NCBI GenBank assembly: GCA_018873225.1
Contig: JAEILZ010000008.1
Coordinates: 3,100,001 to 3,164,000 of the forward strand
Direction: 5' to 3'
DNA length: 64,000 nt
Source of the DNA: [Phialemoniopsis] sp. UDSM-2020
Lineage: Eukaryota > Ascomycota > Sordariomycetes > Thyridiales > Thyridiaceae
The notes beneath the pieces are model-generated. The model ran no database searches. It was not told the origin of the DNA and saw only the letters and a program-made list of their open reading frames with translations. Shown here piece after piece: positions 15,001 through 26,351 of this stretch; the first letter of the stretch is position 1; each line of letters opens with the position of its first letter. A program made the translations under genes and the position numbers.

Positions 15001-16506
15001 CGTGATGATGTCACAAAGCCTACCTGCAGGGAGCCAAGGTCTCTGTGCGCAGAAGCTCATGGTTTCTCTGACCTGGCAAGTCACAGAGCCTTGAAGGGGC
15101 GGAACCTCACCCAAAAGTACCTTTAGCAACGTTGACTTGCCACATCCGACTGGGCCGGCCACAATAACAAATGAGCCGGGCAAGATCTCTAGATCAATTC
15201 CGGTGAGAACAGGGTTTCCACCATAAGCAGCCGTGACCCCGTCCAAACAGAGTGCAGTGCTGCTTCCGTTCTTTTCAGCCACGTGGACTCGCTGATCGCG
15301 CAGCTCATCCTTTGTCAAGTAAGCCTGGAGCCGCTCAAAGCTCGCCCGCGCAACAACAGCGTTGGGGATGATGGTCATGACCACATTGGCGGGATGGGTG
15401 ACTCTGCCGAGCAGAATCAGGGTCGTGAACGATGTCTCAGCGTCCAAGCTCGTCCCGTGGGCGAATTTCTGCCAGCTTGCGAAGAGGATAAGGAGGACAG
15501 CTGGCGAGAATATCCCCAGTGCGTTCGCAACAGAATTGGCGTACACAAAGGTCCACCTAACCCGCGCCGCGGTAACAATCTCCTGCTCTCGAAGCCACTG
15601 GACGCGCTGGGCAAGAGGTTCGTGGATACCCAGCATCTTGATGGTCTTGATAGAGTTGAGCAGATTGCTCGTAGCTGTCAGCCGGCGCCGCATTGCCTCG
15701 TTCCGCTCTTTCTGGCCCGGCTGCAAGTTACGAGCCACGTACCGACTCATCCGCGAGCACACTGCATGGTTGGGCGCTTGTTAGCTTATGACTGAAACAG
15801 TTGTGCAAGTAGCCACTCACGGAAGATTAGGCAAACTAGCAAAAGCCACAGCCAGCCTATTTCCTTTGCCAACAGAGCCATACCGATCACGACTTCGACG
15901 ACTTGTGCCCATGTTTCATGAAACATTTCAGCAACGGACTCCAGGCTTTCGACATCGGTGTTGACGAGTGTTATTGCCTCCCCGTCGTTGCCTTCCGAAT
16001 GTGGCAGTCTCATCATCTTGAGATGCATAACGCCGATAAGGGCGCTCTTTATGTCGAGTTTGAGTTGATTGAGTCTTTTCTGATACTCCGTAGTCGAGAG
16101 CTATGATTGCGAACATTAACCAATATCCTGGCAGCAGCCAACTAGCAGTGTTGAGCAGATCTTACTACAAGGCCAAGGTAAACAATGACAACGGCAACAA
16201 ATAGAGGCACCCTGTGACCACCCTGGCTAGTGGCCCGCAAATTTGTACTTGTCAATGACTGGATGCAGTGTCTGATTACAACTGGCTGCAAGTATCGGAA
16301 GACAATGAGGCATAATCGTGGCAGGATAGCAAGCTTGAAAGGTCTTTCAAAAGTACGGTATAGAGCCCAATGAAGTTTGAGTCCCTTTTGGTATCGCGCT
16401 TGCCTTGCTGTCAGTCATACATTCGCTGAAAGTCTAATGTTCTGGGGCCCTTACCTCGCTGCAGCCATCCTTCCAACACTTGCGGCCTAGTTTTACGGGA
16501 TCTCAT
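12092..16506 (-). CDS. ABC-C (MRP-type) transporter without a TMD0
   Basis: Full TMD-NBD-TMD-NBD exporter in many small exons. TMD1 starts around 16420 (HWALYRTFERPFKLAILPRL). NBD1 has Walker A GPVGCGKST (about 15150), signature LSGGQRQR (about 14870) and Walker B VVLLDD (about 14745). TMD2 begins near 14240 and includes FFSKTDTGSILNRFSQDM and DGLETIRAFGW. NBD2 has Walker A GRTGSGKS split by an intron, with the last exon 12770-12092, then signature LSAGQSQ, Walker B IVLLDE and VTHR. In NBD1 the expected H-loop His is replaced (VILVSSST, across an intron). The ABCC-typical TMD0 is absent. The start at 16506 is tentative: an AG at 16529-16528 could begin the same exon, with more exons upstream. 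Confidence 0.85.
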
Positions 16507-17565
16507 CGCGTTGCTGTACAGACAGGGCTAGATCAAGGAAGTGGAACAGGTCGGACGATGGTGCTAGCACAGTGCTCCAGCAATCAGGACGTCACACCGG
16601 AGAGTGAGCAGAGGAGGTAATTGCCCAATAAGCGCCTCTGGGGTGATCCCTGGTGTGATCTTGGCACATGGAGTGTCGAAGTATGAAAGCAGGACAGGAT
16701 TGCGATCAGCTAGAATGCTATTTTGGCTGATGAAAAGCGATTGGGACATTGCGGCATAGTTCTTGACCAATGCAGAAGGAGATCAGGCAGCAGTGTGGGG
16801 TATGAACAGCGGAATTGTGCAGCCAACAGCAGCGAATACGAGCTTTCGATACCTTACACAAATCTCGCTCGCTTGCCTGCCCGGCTGATAAAGGTCACAA
16901 CACTCCAGCAATCTAACAGACCAACTTTGAGCCATTCATCTCCGGTCATGGGCGGACAGCCATTCCACTCATGTAAATTTGCCTGACGCGGCGTCGGGAT
17001 CCGCTACATGTACTTGAAATGTCCGCGGTGTGCGTGCAAAGGATGACAGAGGAAAACAAACACCCACGGACTGTAATTATGGATTATTGACCCCTTCACC
17101 AGAGTTTTCCTTTCGCCTAGAAATGCTTGTATTATGTATAGATATAGCGTCCTGGTCCTGATAAGCCAGGGCCAATCGCTCAATCAAGTGGCCCAGCCAC
17201 TGTCGTGTGAATTTGCACGGTCAAAAATGTTCCATTGCTTCAGCTGCCTTATGCCTATACCTTCTATTCATGGATATGGAGAAGTGAATGATAGGAGGGA
17301 GTAAATAGCCACCTGCAAGACTTTGCATTCGACAACATGTCAAAGGCTTTGATTTCCGACGAGTAGTCGAGCTTTTGCGAGATGCGTCATACATATTGGA
17401 TGCAAGCTCTAACTGTATCTTGCTGTTAGACATTAAGTTGCACAAAAGATTATGCTACACCGTGAGGAGTGGGATAGTGGAACAAAGAGAAAGACAAAAC
17501 CAGGTAGTCTTCACTTCGACCTATGCTCGAACCCATGCGGCAAGACGTTAAAGATCAAATAAAAA
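16507..17565. other. Gene-poor spacer
   Basis: No supported coding region and no TMD0 for the adjacent transporter in any frame. It ends at the first RNA element; the B-box-like GGTTCGAGC (minus) lies at 17525-17533. Confidence 0.45.
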
Positions 17566-17617
17566 ACGAAGCCCTGGCATTGCCAGGTGCGTCCTTGGAG
17601 TGTTTTCGCTACTTCGC
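17566..17617 (-). ncRNA. Pol III-type tRNA-end-like RNA, copy 1 (short)
   Basis: Minus strand: GCGAAGT opens the element and GCTTCGT closes it, a 7-bp stem with wobble at its end. A hairpin CCTGG-CAATG-CCAGG abuts the 3' strand. It is followed at once by T6. The A-box is damaged (TAGCGAAAAC instead of TAGCTCAAC). A B-box-like GGTTCGAGC lies 27 bases after the T-run. An AT-rich GATATTATC sits 26-34 bases upstream. At 52 bases it is the shortest copy, with almost no middle insert, and may be degenerate. Confidence 0.45.
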
Positions 17618-17830
17618 TGAAAGTAATTGCACTTGTTTCGGGTGATAATATCCCTGCGTAGACTCGTGTTCTCCACATCTGGTCCGGAGTGTTGACTCAT
17701 CGGCGAGCCAGCCATCTCACTCACACACAAGGTCCTCTCCCCCTGAGTACCAGTAAAGAAAAGAGCAAAAAAGAAAGGAAGAGATCCGTTGGCGAATCGA
17801 ACCACTGATCAATTGACTGGATTGCAAAAA

Positions 17831-17906
17831 GCGAAGCCCTGGTGGTTAGCCAGGAATTGTTTTCACCCATAGAAAATGTCATAATTGACTAGTTGAGCTA
17901 CTTCGC
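17831..17906 (-). ncRNA. Pol III-type tRNA-end-like RNA, copy 2
   Basis: 76 bases on the minus strand. The ends pair as GCGAAGT with GCTTCGC. The A-box TAGCTCAACTAG overlaps the 5' strand. The hairpin CCTGG-CTAACCA-CCAGG has the 5-bp/7-base size of a tRNA T-arm but no TTC loop sequence. T5 follows directly. The strongest B-box of the set, GGTTCGATTCG, is at 17793-17803 (minus), after the T-run, and a second T6 lies at 17767-17772. CATATG-like AT-rich sequence is 25-32 bases upstream. It is tRNA-sized but has no anticodon or D-arm fold. Confidence 0.55.
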
Positions 17907-19276
17907 TTGGAAAGTATTCAGTCATATTTGGTCATATGCTCCGGATTCTTTGGTCGATGCGAGACGTGACACGTATGTATTGATGTTTTATAACTTAGGG
18001 CACAAGAGCAGAATGAACTGGCACGGGTCACCAAGATGACGTCCCCTGACAATCAAAATGATTGTGACCTCATCGACCATCGAAGCTAAGACGATATGCT
18101 TCAATGTAATGCTCTCGCATCAGTGGACCACTGTGTTCGTCATGTGGTGGAGCTTTCTCTCTTGACATGCAATGTCTGCAAGTCGACTGCTGCTCTGAGC
18201 TCCGACAGAATGCGACTCGAGAGCCCATCGTCGAGCATGACAGAAGTTCATCATCGAAGACGTAGATAGCTGCATACGACTCAAAGTTCAAGCTACGTCT
18301 TGTTCTCGCCCTTACTGTGGAGGTTTTTAATTAGTGGTGTTTCATCTTCTACGCCTGTCGTGCTCAGAGCCATCATGTTCTCTTGGATTATGAGCCGTTC
18401 CCGGCAATTTTGGACGACGATTTACTGCGTATCCTCTCAGATCACTTGCTGTTGTCACCGTCATCACTCCATCACAGTTGCATGAGTTCATATTGTAGCG
18501 CTGGTCTGGGTCCTGAGTGCCATTCCAGAGCCTTGCCAAGACACGGGACGGCTCATGACTTAACTCGCCACACGCCTCACTCGGGGCCACGCATCCTGTC
18601 AGAGTGAGACTAGCGGAGGGACTGGTCCGGGGTTTGAGCCGAAGACGCTAATCACGAGAGCCCTCTCCCGCTGACAGGGCCCTAGCCTCCGCCCCTCTGC
18701 TAGGAGTTCCTTGACACACGCAGCATATGAGTGGCTCTCTCCTCCAAGAGCACCGCAGAACGCAGGGTGACCAATTGCTCCTGCTAGTCCCAAGCTGCAA
18801 ACATAACAGAGCATCCTCAATTGAGGTGTCGTATGCCAAGACTGTCTACTGGAGCCAGTCTGAAATACACTTTGTCAACCTGTTTCATCGTTAGGTATAT
18901 TGCGCTTCGAGCCCCTTGTCCTTGGTCGAGCCTTCAAACCTTGCCCGCTGGTTCATGTCACGGCATCTGGATTCCGGCTGTAGAAAGGCCTTACTCGTAT
19001 CTTGAGACCATGATGCAACATCTTCCGATCGATAAGTCGAGACTGATCTATGAATCTAGCTTCTAGTCTGTTTTATCTTCGTGTGTACCTGCCAGTTGAG
19101 AGTTCTACGAGTCGATGACGATTCAGTATGAACTGCACAGCAATTATAAGAATTAGATCGAATCCTTCGAGTGTTGGAAGTGACTATCCTTCCCATCTAT
19201 TTGAGTTGTTGATTTGATCATCCGCGTCTGGTCTTTGTCAAAATTTACCATATTAAGCTAGCCAGATTCCATTAAG
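17907..19276. other. Gene-poor spacer
   Basis: No coding gene that I can support; the frames present are short and lack family signatures. The last 250 bases are the likely promoter of the G1 peptidase gene. Confidence 0.45.
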
Positions 19277-20158
19277 ATGCTGCTACAGGCTGCGATCCTT
19301 TCCCTCGGGCTTACGGTTCAGGCTTTCTCGAACATACCGAACGCCATTGACCTCGGGGAAAATGTCATGCTCATTCCACGACAAACAGTATCCTCCAATC
19401 GAACCCAGATGAACCGTAGGACCAATGTCCGCCAACATGCCACCGGCCGCCACGACATCGTTCTCAACTCCGAGAACATAGCGAGCGGCAAGAACATCAC
19501 GGAGACGCAATATTCGAACAACTGGGCTGGCGCTGTACTCAATGGCAAGGGCATCAAGACAGTCGAGGGCACCATCACCGTCCCTCATCCCGTGCTTCCC
19601 ATGATGGCATCGCAAAAAATACAGTATGCTGCGTCAGCTTGGGTTGGGATCGACGGCGATACATGCACAGGCGCCATCCTCCAGACGGGAATCGACATGT
19701 ATGTTAAAGGCACCACAGTCTCTTTTGACGCTTGGTACGAGTGGTTCCCCGACTACGCCTATACATTTTCCGGATTCGCCATCAGCCCCGGAAACTCTAT
19801 CAGGATGACAGTCTCGGCCTCTTCCACATCGACCGGGTTTGTCAGGCTGGACAACCTTTCCACCGGGAAATCCGTAACGCACATCTTCCCAGCCCAGAGC
19901 GCAAAGCTGTGCGAGTCCAACGCCGAATGGATCGTCGAGGACTTTGAGAGTGGAAGCTCCCTGGTGCCATTTGCCGACTTCAAAAGCATCCAGTTCCGAA
20001 ATGCCATCGCCACTACTACGGCTGGTAAGGTTATCGGGGTCAATGGAGCTCAGATTTTGGATCTCAAGCAGGGTAGTCAGGTCTTGACGGACTGTTTTAT
20101 TTCCGGATCCAGCTTGGTCACTTGCAACTACGCAACTTCGCATCGGTCATATATTTAG
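19277..20158 (+). CDS. Peptidase family G1 (eqolisin) acid protease
   Basis: Secreted acid-acting glutamic peptidase of the scytalidopepsin/aspergilloglutamic type. Intronless, 293 residues. The N-terminus MLLQAAILSLGLTVQAFS is a signal peptide, followed by a propeptide of about 50 residues with basic stretches (NRRTNVRQH). The mature part begins near TQYSNNWAGAVL, the family's N-terminal signature. The catalytic dyad is visible: Gln in AILQTGID and Glu in NAEWIVEDF. WVGIDGDTC and AWYEWFPDYAY are also typical. It ends with a Cys pair (LTDCF, VTCNY). It stands alone between gene-poor stretches. Confidence 0.92.
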   Translation: MLLQAAILSLGLTVQAFSNIPNAIDLGENVMLIPRQTVSSNRTQMNRRTNVRQHATGRHDIVLNSENIASGKNITETQYSNNWAGAVLNGKGIKTVEGTITVPHPVLPMMASQKIQYAASAWVGIDGDTCTGAILQTGIDMYVKGTTVSFDAWYEWFPDYAYTFSGFAISPGNSIRMTVSASSTSTGFVRLDNLSTGKSVTHIFPAQSAKLCESNAEWIVEDFESGSSLVPFADFKSIQFRNAIATTTAGKVIGVNGAQILDLKQGSQVLTDCFISGSSLVTCNYATSHRSYI

Positions 20159-20808
20159 GTCTTCTGCTCGCCACGGAGCAGGCCAAGTCATCCGGGCTCG
20201 GTGCTGGGCTCTAATAAGGAAAGACCTGATCTTGTGAGCATGATACACAATTTACACATCTACCGGCCGGTCACGGTTATTCTTGTCACTTTCCAACGTC
20301 ACCACCTGAGCACGTTCACCAATGTATGGCCTGTATCTGAACGGACCCTGATAATGTGTCTCAACGACTACACCGGGATAATTCTACGCATTGGGGACTG
20401 ATCTTGGAGCTGAGTAAAACGGCAGTAGTGTACCATGTAATATAAGCGGTAACGGGCGGTGTCGTCGTATTGAAGCATCATGAATATTTTTGTGCCTACA
20501 CTTCTTCTTACGGTGCCCCCTAACGTGAAATGCATCCTCCAGGAAACGTGGGGACCCGATCACATGTACCGATGAAAGCCGAGATCGACACGAGCCATCC
20601 AACTCCGCCCTGGAGTAGTGCACCACAATTGTTTCTGGTAGGCGACAGCGAGAATAGCGGCCAGCGGGTACACCTACCGCAACTGTCCTAGCGCTATGGT
20701 CTTATCTTGAAACTTCCAAGACGTGTGCCCAAACAAGCAGAGCTTCTCAATCCTGCATTCTCACCTAGTCTCATGACATATTCTACTACGAGACAGACCT
20801 AGTTGAAC
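20159..20808. other. Intergenic
   Basis: Spacer between the peptidase and the agmatinase-like gene. Nothing recognised. Confidence 0.5.
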
Positions 20809-22114
20809 ATGCAAGGATTCGGTTTCTGGACGATCTGCGCATGGGTGAGCGTGGTGTCAGCCTGTGGCTCGGACAAACATGACAGAGAATGGTCGGCACA
20901 GGAGCTGGAAGAGCTTGAGGCGAAATGGGGAACTGATGTGAGTTCGGACTGCCATGATCGCTTCTAGCCCCCAAAAGTCACGGAAACTTACCAATTGTCA
21001 ATCATCCAGTGGAGCTTTTCGGGCATCTCGACATTTGCGCACTTGCCGCACGTCAAGTGCCTCACCAACCCCGCTCAAAAGTTCGACATCGGCATCATTG
21101 GGGCTCCATTCGACACGGCCGTCAGCTACCGGCCAGGTATGAGTTCCTTCATCCCTTTTCGTCAATAAAAAGCAATTGATGAGTGACAAAGGCGCACGAT
21201 TCGGTCCCCGTGCCATCCGGGCGGCGTCCTCTCGGCAAATATCCTTTCGGGCTTTCAATCCCCGCGCGAACATCAATCCGTACCAGAGCTGGGCCAAGAT
21301 CATCGATTGCGGAGACATACCCGTAGTCCCGTTCGACAATGCTGTCGCTGTCAAACAAATGGAGACCGCATTCACCGAGCTCGGCCAGCACGATACTGTC
21401 TCGTCGTTACTCCACTATCCTAAGCTTGTGACACTGGGCGGAGATCACTCTCTATCTCTCCCCGTGCTTCGAGCGCTTCATGCGCGGTATGGTCCAATTC
21501 GTGTCCTGCACTTCGACGCTCACCTGGACACATGGAGCCCGGACAAGTACCCTTCCGCCTGGGGAAGCGAACAGTCTCGCTTCACCCATGGATCGATGTT
21601 CTGGCTGGCTGGGCAGGAAGGCCTGTTGTCGAATACGTCTAGCTCACTACACGCTGGTCTGCGTACACGTCTGTCGGGGACGGACTTTGCTGACTGGGAC
21701 GACGACGGTGCGCAGGGCTGGGTCCGCCTCACTGCCGACGACATCGACGAAATAGGTACCAAGGGCATTGTCAGCGCGATCATGGACAACTTTGGGACCG
21801 AGGATCCCGTGTACTTGAGCGTGGATATCGACGTTCTGGACCCGGCATTCGCTCCGGGGACCGGAACTCCAGAGCCGGGGGGCTGGACGACCAGAGAGTT
21901 CATCAGGATATTGCGAGGCATTGAGGACCTGAACATCATCGGCGCCGATGTGGTCGAGGTGAGCCCGGCATACCAGAACAGCGGCGAGGAGACTGCCTTG
22001 GCCGCGGCCCAAGTCGTTTATGAGATTATCAGTTCTGTTGTTAAGAGAGGCCTCAAAGACATGGGAGCACCGGAGAGGAAAGCCGAACAAGGGTCAGCAA
22101 AGGATGAATTATGA
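20809..22114 (+). CDS. Agmatinase-like ureohydrolase with signal peptide and KDEL end
   Basis: Binuclear manganese ureohydrolase fold; agmatine or another guanidino compound is the likely substrate. Three exons (20809-20937, 21010-21136, 21192-22114) give 392 residues. The metal motifs are complete: GGDHS (about 21440), HFDAHLD (about 21515) and [16 protein letters not shown] (about 21820). The substrate-loop motif [14 protein letters not shown] falls before intron 2. The protein begins [18 protein letters not shown], a probable signal peptide, and ends exactly in KDEL before TGA, the ER-retrieval signal. That combination predicts an ER-lumen enzyme. A secreted fungal agmatinase-like subfamily is known; whether the KDEL end is shared by it I cannot check. 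Confidence 0.92.
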
Positions 22115-22645
22115 GTTGAGAATGGAATAGACCCTTCGTTACGGGCTATGACTCGCTGAGAAATTTCAATCACTCTTCATATCATTAGCTTACCAGATTG
22201 CCAGACTTCACCCTGATCAGCGCCGTTATCACACTTCTCAAGCCTGTGACTAATCGTGCACCGTGAACCAGTGCAAGTAATTCTATTGACAATGTCAATC
22301 CTCGAGCGGGGTTTGGGCTTCCATTCAAGTAGATTAGCCTCACCCGGCCTAGCCTGTGGCCAGGACGCCCTTCCAAGCCCGTTAGGGTGACGCCGATGAT
22401 TACACTACCCCAGACCATGCTCCGTGGGGAGGCGCTAGCGGCTAAGACACTATCTCGCAGGAGGGGTCTCGGTTCAGTTCCGGCAGGGCAGCCCCCTTAT
22501 CTCTGGCAAGGATGCGATTGTGGAGTTCTTGGGAGTGGCGGCACATTTCTGTCTTCAATGTTGACTTCGTCCGGCTCATGCATCCTGCATACTGACTGTT
22601 TGAACCAATCGACGAGGTGTTTATTGAATACAAGACAGACTCAAG
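22115..22645. other. Intergenic
   Basis: Contains GGTTCAGTTCC near 22470, which resembles a tRNA T-arm, but no tRNA fold could be drawn around it. Otherwise promoter of the following regulator. Confidence 0.4.
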
Positions 22646-25231
22646 ATGTCACAACCCTTCTTTGCTTTGCCTACAATGCCTACAGTGCCGCTACCGCAAA
22701 CTGGCACAAGGGCAAGGAGGAGTCGGGTGTGGAGGGCATGCTTGGAGTGCCGCAAGATCAAGGTATGGGCTGACGCACAAAACTGTCATAGACAACAGCT
22801 AAGAAGTTCAGCGGAAATGTGACGGGCAGGACACATGTCGAACTTGCCGTATGCATCACAAGGAATGTGTGTACATTGAAAGCCACGACAATGCGGCCTC
22901 AAATCGCCAGTGAGTTCACCCGGTATCTGTAGCTGCTCCTGCTATTGACTAGTAATGTTTTCCAGACAATCTGCGAGCCTCGAAGGCCAGATAGACCGCA
23001 TTACGCAGGTGTGCCAGCAGCTGGCATCGCTGGTCGACAGATTTGGCTGTGCCATGGACTCATTCGAGCGAAGACTTGCAGATCCAGGCTTAACTAATTC
23101 CCGGAGTCATGTCAGTAACGCAACCTCTCAGGAAGAAGACGGTCGACGTGAGACACAGGCCATGCCAGCCGCAGACGGAGGGAATGAGGGAGCGGCGCTC
23201 GACTTCATACGACAATCAGAAGAGAGCCCGGAAGCAGAGGTATGCGAGGACGAAGATGAGATTGACTCGTGTCGAGGTGAAGAGATCAAAGAAGACGTGC
23301 AGATCATTGCTCTTGGTGGTCTGGCCACTGATTCCTCGGGACGCCCTAGGTAAGTGCAAGGAGACTTACTATCAATCTTATCCTGGCCTTTCTTCTCTGA
23401 CACTTCATAGATACGTTGGAGGAGTGTCAAACTTGGCAATCATTGAAGTTTTGACAAGTCTAACCGGGAATCACAACCCACGAGGCTCTTCAACTTCCGA
23501 GGTCGCTGTCCGCACATACCAAGGCGTGGCAGGACATCCGTTCTTCATTCCCGATCGTCACAAGACCCAACTACCATTCCTCCCAGCACCCGAACAGCTG
23601 GGAATACCGCCTATCTATATGTCAAATCTCCTCGTCAATGTGTATTTCGATAGGCTGCATCATGCGCTGCCGGTGCTCAGCAAGACTAGGTTCTTGAACC
23701 AATATCGAGACCTCGTGGCTGGCACGCAGCGAGTGAGGACAGACGTGCGGTTTCTAGCCGTATTCTACGCCGTTTGCGCGTGTGCTTCAAACATGCTGGC
23801 TCGGGATGGCTCACTGCAGTCAACATCCCCGGGGATTGAACATTATGAGAAGGCCGCACTTCTACAACTGAGCTTGAATGACGATGCCAGCATGGAACAA
23901 GTCCAATGTTTTGCACTGCTGTCCCAATGCACCGCAAGTTGGAACTCGCTCAGTCAAGCCTGGAAATACGCCGGGCAAGCTGTGAGAGCCGCTATCGACC
24001 TGGGTTGCCACGTACGTGTCTATCCATCCTGCTAAATGTACCTGTATTGACCGACTTCTCAGCAAGCGAAATTAGGGAACGGAACAAGTAAATCAGACGG
24101 TGAAATGAGCAGACTGTGGTGGAGTGTTTATGTTCTCGACAGGTTGGTGTTGTCACTACTTGCATATCATTTCGTTAGGTTGACAGGCAAATGCAGGATC
24201 CTTTCGACTTGCCTTGGAAGACCGATGGCTGTGAACGACCGAGATTGCGATCCTAGGTTTCCCCTCGATGACGACGAGAATGAGGCCAACAACGATCCTG
24301 TGCCACCCTCTTTTACACCGTCTGACGATGCCTCACCCGTGACATCGCCCATGGCTGGCTTTACAGCGATCTGCAGGCTCTGCCAGGTTCTGGGCAACGT
24401 CGTCAATTCAGTTCACTCGGTCCAGTTTCATCACAAAGGCAGATTGTGGAAGAAAATATCGAATCTTTTAATCGAGATACAAGCCTTAGACCATAACACC
24501 TTGCGGTGGGCAACAGTATCACCAGACTTCGAATCACCCTCACCGCATGATATCGAGAGCGACAAGAGCTTCACGATGCGCGTGATTGCCTCTATGATTT
24601 ACGAAGGCTCTATCATCACATTACACTGGTTCGTATCAACCTGGATCTTCGTTGTACATGTCATTTGTCCAATGGTCCAATTGCTGATTCGTTTTCATGC
24701 AGGCGCCTACTGTTCAACAGTACCGAGGGCAACGAGCCACATATCGAGACATCGCGCAGTCAATGCATCGCAGCCGCCCAGAGGTGTATCCAAACTGCGC
24801 GCTTCGTTCGTGATCACATTCCACCGTCCTTCTATCTAGCATTCTGTGTGCATTACCTGGCGCTCTCTGGCATCGTCTTGTGAGTCTTCCCTTGGACATT
24901 CTGATCTGAGTTTACCTTCTTACTCAGAATTCGCGCCAGGATTCGTCTATCAAAGTCGCTTGAGCCTGAGTTCCGTGATGACATTGAAACGTGCATCAAC
25001 CTTCTGAGCGGCCTTGAGCAGGTTTGGTCCGGCGCCCAATTCAGTCGACAAATCTTGCAAGAGTTGATGCAAAAGCGACACCAAATGGGCCTCTCCAGAG
25101 TCAACGAGGTTCATTCAGAGGATGGAAGCAACATGATGGAATACGATTTTCAACCGCCAGACTTCGACTGGTTCGACACCCAGCTTGATTTCAACCCTAG
25201 CGAGGAGCTATTGCGTGGCTTCTTGACTTGA
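22646..25231 (+). CDS. Zn2Cys6 transcription factor with fungal_trans domain
   Basis: Nuclear regulator of the Gal4 class. Exon 1 (22646-22762) and exon 2 (22812-22909) together make the zinc cluster CLECRKIKRKCDG...CRTCRMHHKEC with spacing 2-6-5-2-6; an intron falls inside it. Exon 3 (22966-23349) holds a leucine-containing dimer helix (SLEGQIDRITQVCQQLASL) and an acidic linker. From 23411 the fungal-specific regulatory domain runs on, with the hallmark EMSRLWWSVYVLDR near 24130 and GRPMAVNDRDCD after the next intron. Further introns lie around 24632-24703 and 24880-24930. The end is acidic and aromatic (PPDFDWFDTQLDF), a likely activation tail. It is a candidate regulator of the oxygenase and MFS genes next to it. 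Confidence 0.88.
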
Positions 25232-25349
25232 AACAACAAAAGCTTTGAGCATGACACAATGTTACATGTACACACGAGGCAAGGTTTCTACATGTTGCAA
25301 AGAGGGAATATTATTTGTATAATACGGTTGACATCGTTCTTCTATTGAT

Positions 25350-26351
25350 CTACTCATCCATTTCCGTCAAGGTGAACTCAAGATAGGGCACCTGTTCGCG
25401 CACCCATTTTGTCATCTCGCGCTTGATCTCTTTGGCCGGCATGTTCCCCTCCTTGATCTTAGCCCTGAGCGCCTCCGCCCTATCCATGAGTACTTTGAGT
25501 CGGTAGGTGGTCCAGTCGTTGAATAGCATGTCCAGGTTGCTGACAATCTTGACGCGGTTCAGGGTCGTCCCGTCGAGGGCCAGCGGGTCAAGTGGCCGGA
25601 ATGCTGTGACCATGGTGATGCGCTCACCCTTGCCATACTGCTTCAAGGCGGCGTGGTTGATCGACCCGCCCTGCATCATGACAGCGTAGCCCAGCTCCGG
25701 GCCCCGAACCTTCATGATAGAGCCGTCTCCCTTACGCAGGGCCGTCTCGCCGCCTCGCATACCGGTGGGATCGGAGATCATGAGCACGCACACCCACGGG
25801 TAGACGTCGTTGTGCCAGTCGCCCACGACGGCCTCATTGTTGTTGATGTCCATGTCGCGCCCGACCTCGTCGATCTGGCCTGTCTGCTTAGGCGGCTTCG
25901 GTGAGGGTAACACGGCGTAGATGTCCTCGTGCTTGGCCGCCTCGAAGTCGAGCTGAACGTTGGTGTGGGCGATGTCGTAGTCGAAGACGGGCTGAAGTTC
26001 AACACCGGCGGCTTGGGAGCAGGCCTGGCGGAGGGCCTCGCTGTTCCAGGCATCGTGGACAAAGGGTGTGTCGATGCCAGAGCCGCGGATGATGTAAATT
26101 CCCTCTTTTTGTTTCCAGCCGTGCTTGGTGACGACTTCACGGCGAAAGATATCACGACGGAGCTCCTGCACGCCCTCGTTCGTGAAAAGGGGGAATGGTT
26201 CGGTGATGGCGACTGGGGACGTGGCGGTAGGAGGGTCGAGGAGCAGGTCTTTCAACATGTGGATCTTCTTCGGCATTGTAAATCGGAGGTGCTTGTCAGG
26301 GTTGAAGCATGACCCGCAGGGGCTCTCTGGCTCTGTGATCTTCGCAATCAT
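25350..26351 (-). CDS. Fe(II)/2-oxoglutarate oxygenase-like protein
   Basis: Intronless, 333 residues, starting MIAKITEP (26351); MPKKIHM at 26274 is another possible start. The metal triad of a 2OG-Fe(II) oxygenase is visible: GDWHNDVYPW gives HxD, INHAAL gives the distal His, and ITMVTAFR supplies the Arg expected to bind 2-oxoglutarate. MRGGETALRKGDG is the turn seen between them in this fold. There is no signal peptide. The N-terminus has a Cys pair (CGSCF). It converges with the Zn2Cys6 regulator (118 bases between stops) and diverges from the MFS transporter, which suggests a small co-regulated unit. Substrate unknown. Confidence 0.75.
   Translation of the reverse strand: MIAKITEPESPCGSCFNPDKHLRFTMPKKIHMLKDLLLDPPTATSPVAITEPFPLFTNEGVQELRRDIFRREVVTKHGWKQKEGIYIIRGSGIDTPFVHDAWNSEALRQACSQAAGVELQPVFDYDIAHTNVQLDFEAAKHEDIYAVLPSPKPPKQTGQIDEVGRDMDINNNEAVVGDWHNDVYPWVCVLMISDPTGMRGGETALRKGDGSIMKVRGPELGYAVMMQGGSINHAALKQYGKGERITMVTAFRPLDPLALDGTTLNRVKIVSNLDMLFNDWTTYRLKVLMDRAEALRAKIKEGNMPAKEIKREMTKWVREQVPYLEFTLTEMDE

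Noticed and set aside
22385..22500. tRNA-like stretch with GGTTCAGTTCC
   Set aside because: No cloverleaf could be drawn; acceptor ends do not pair.
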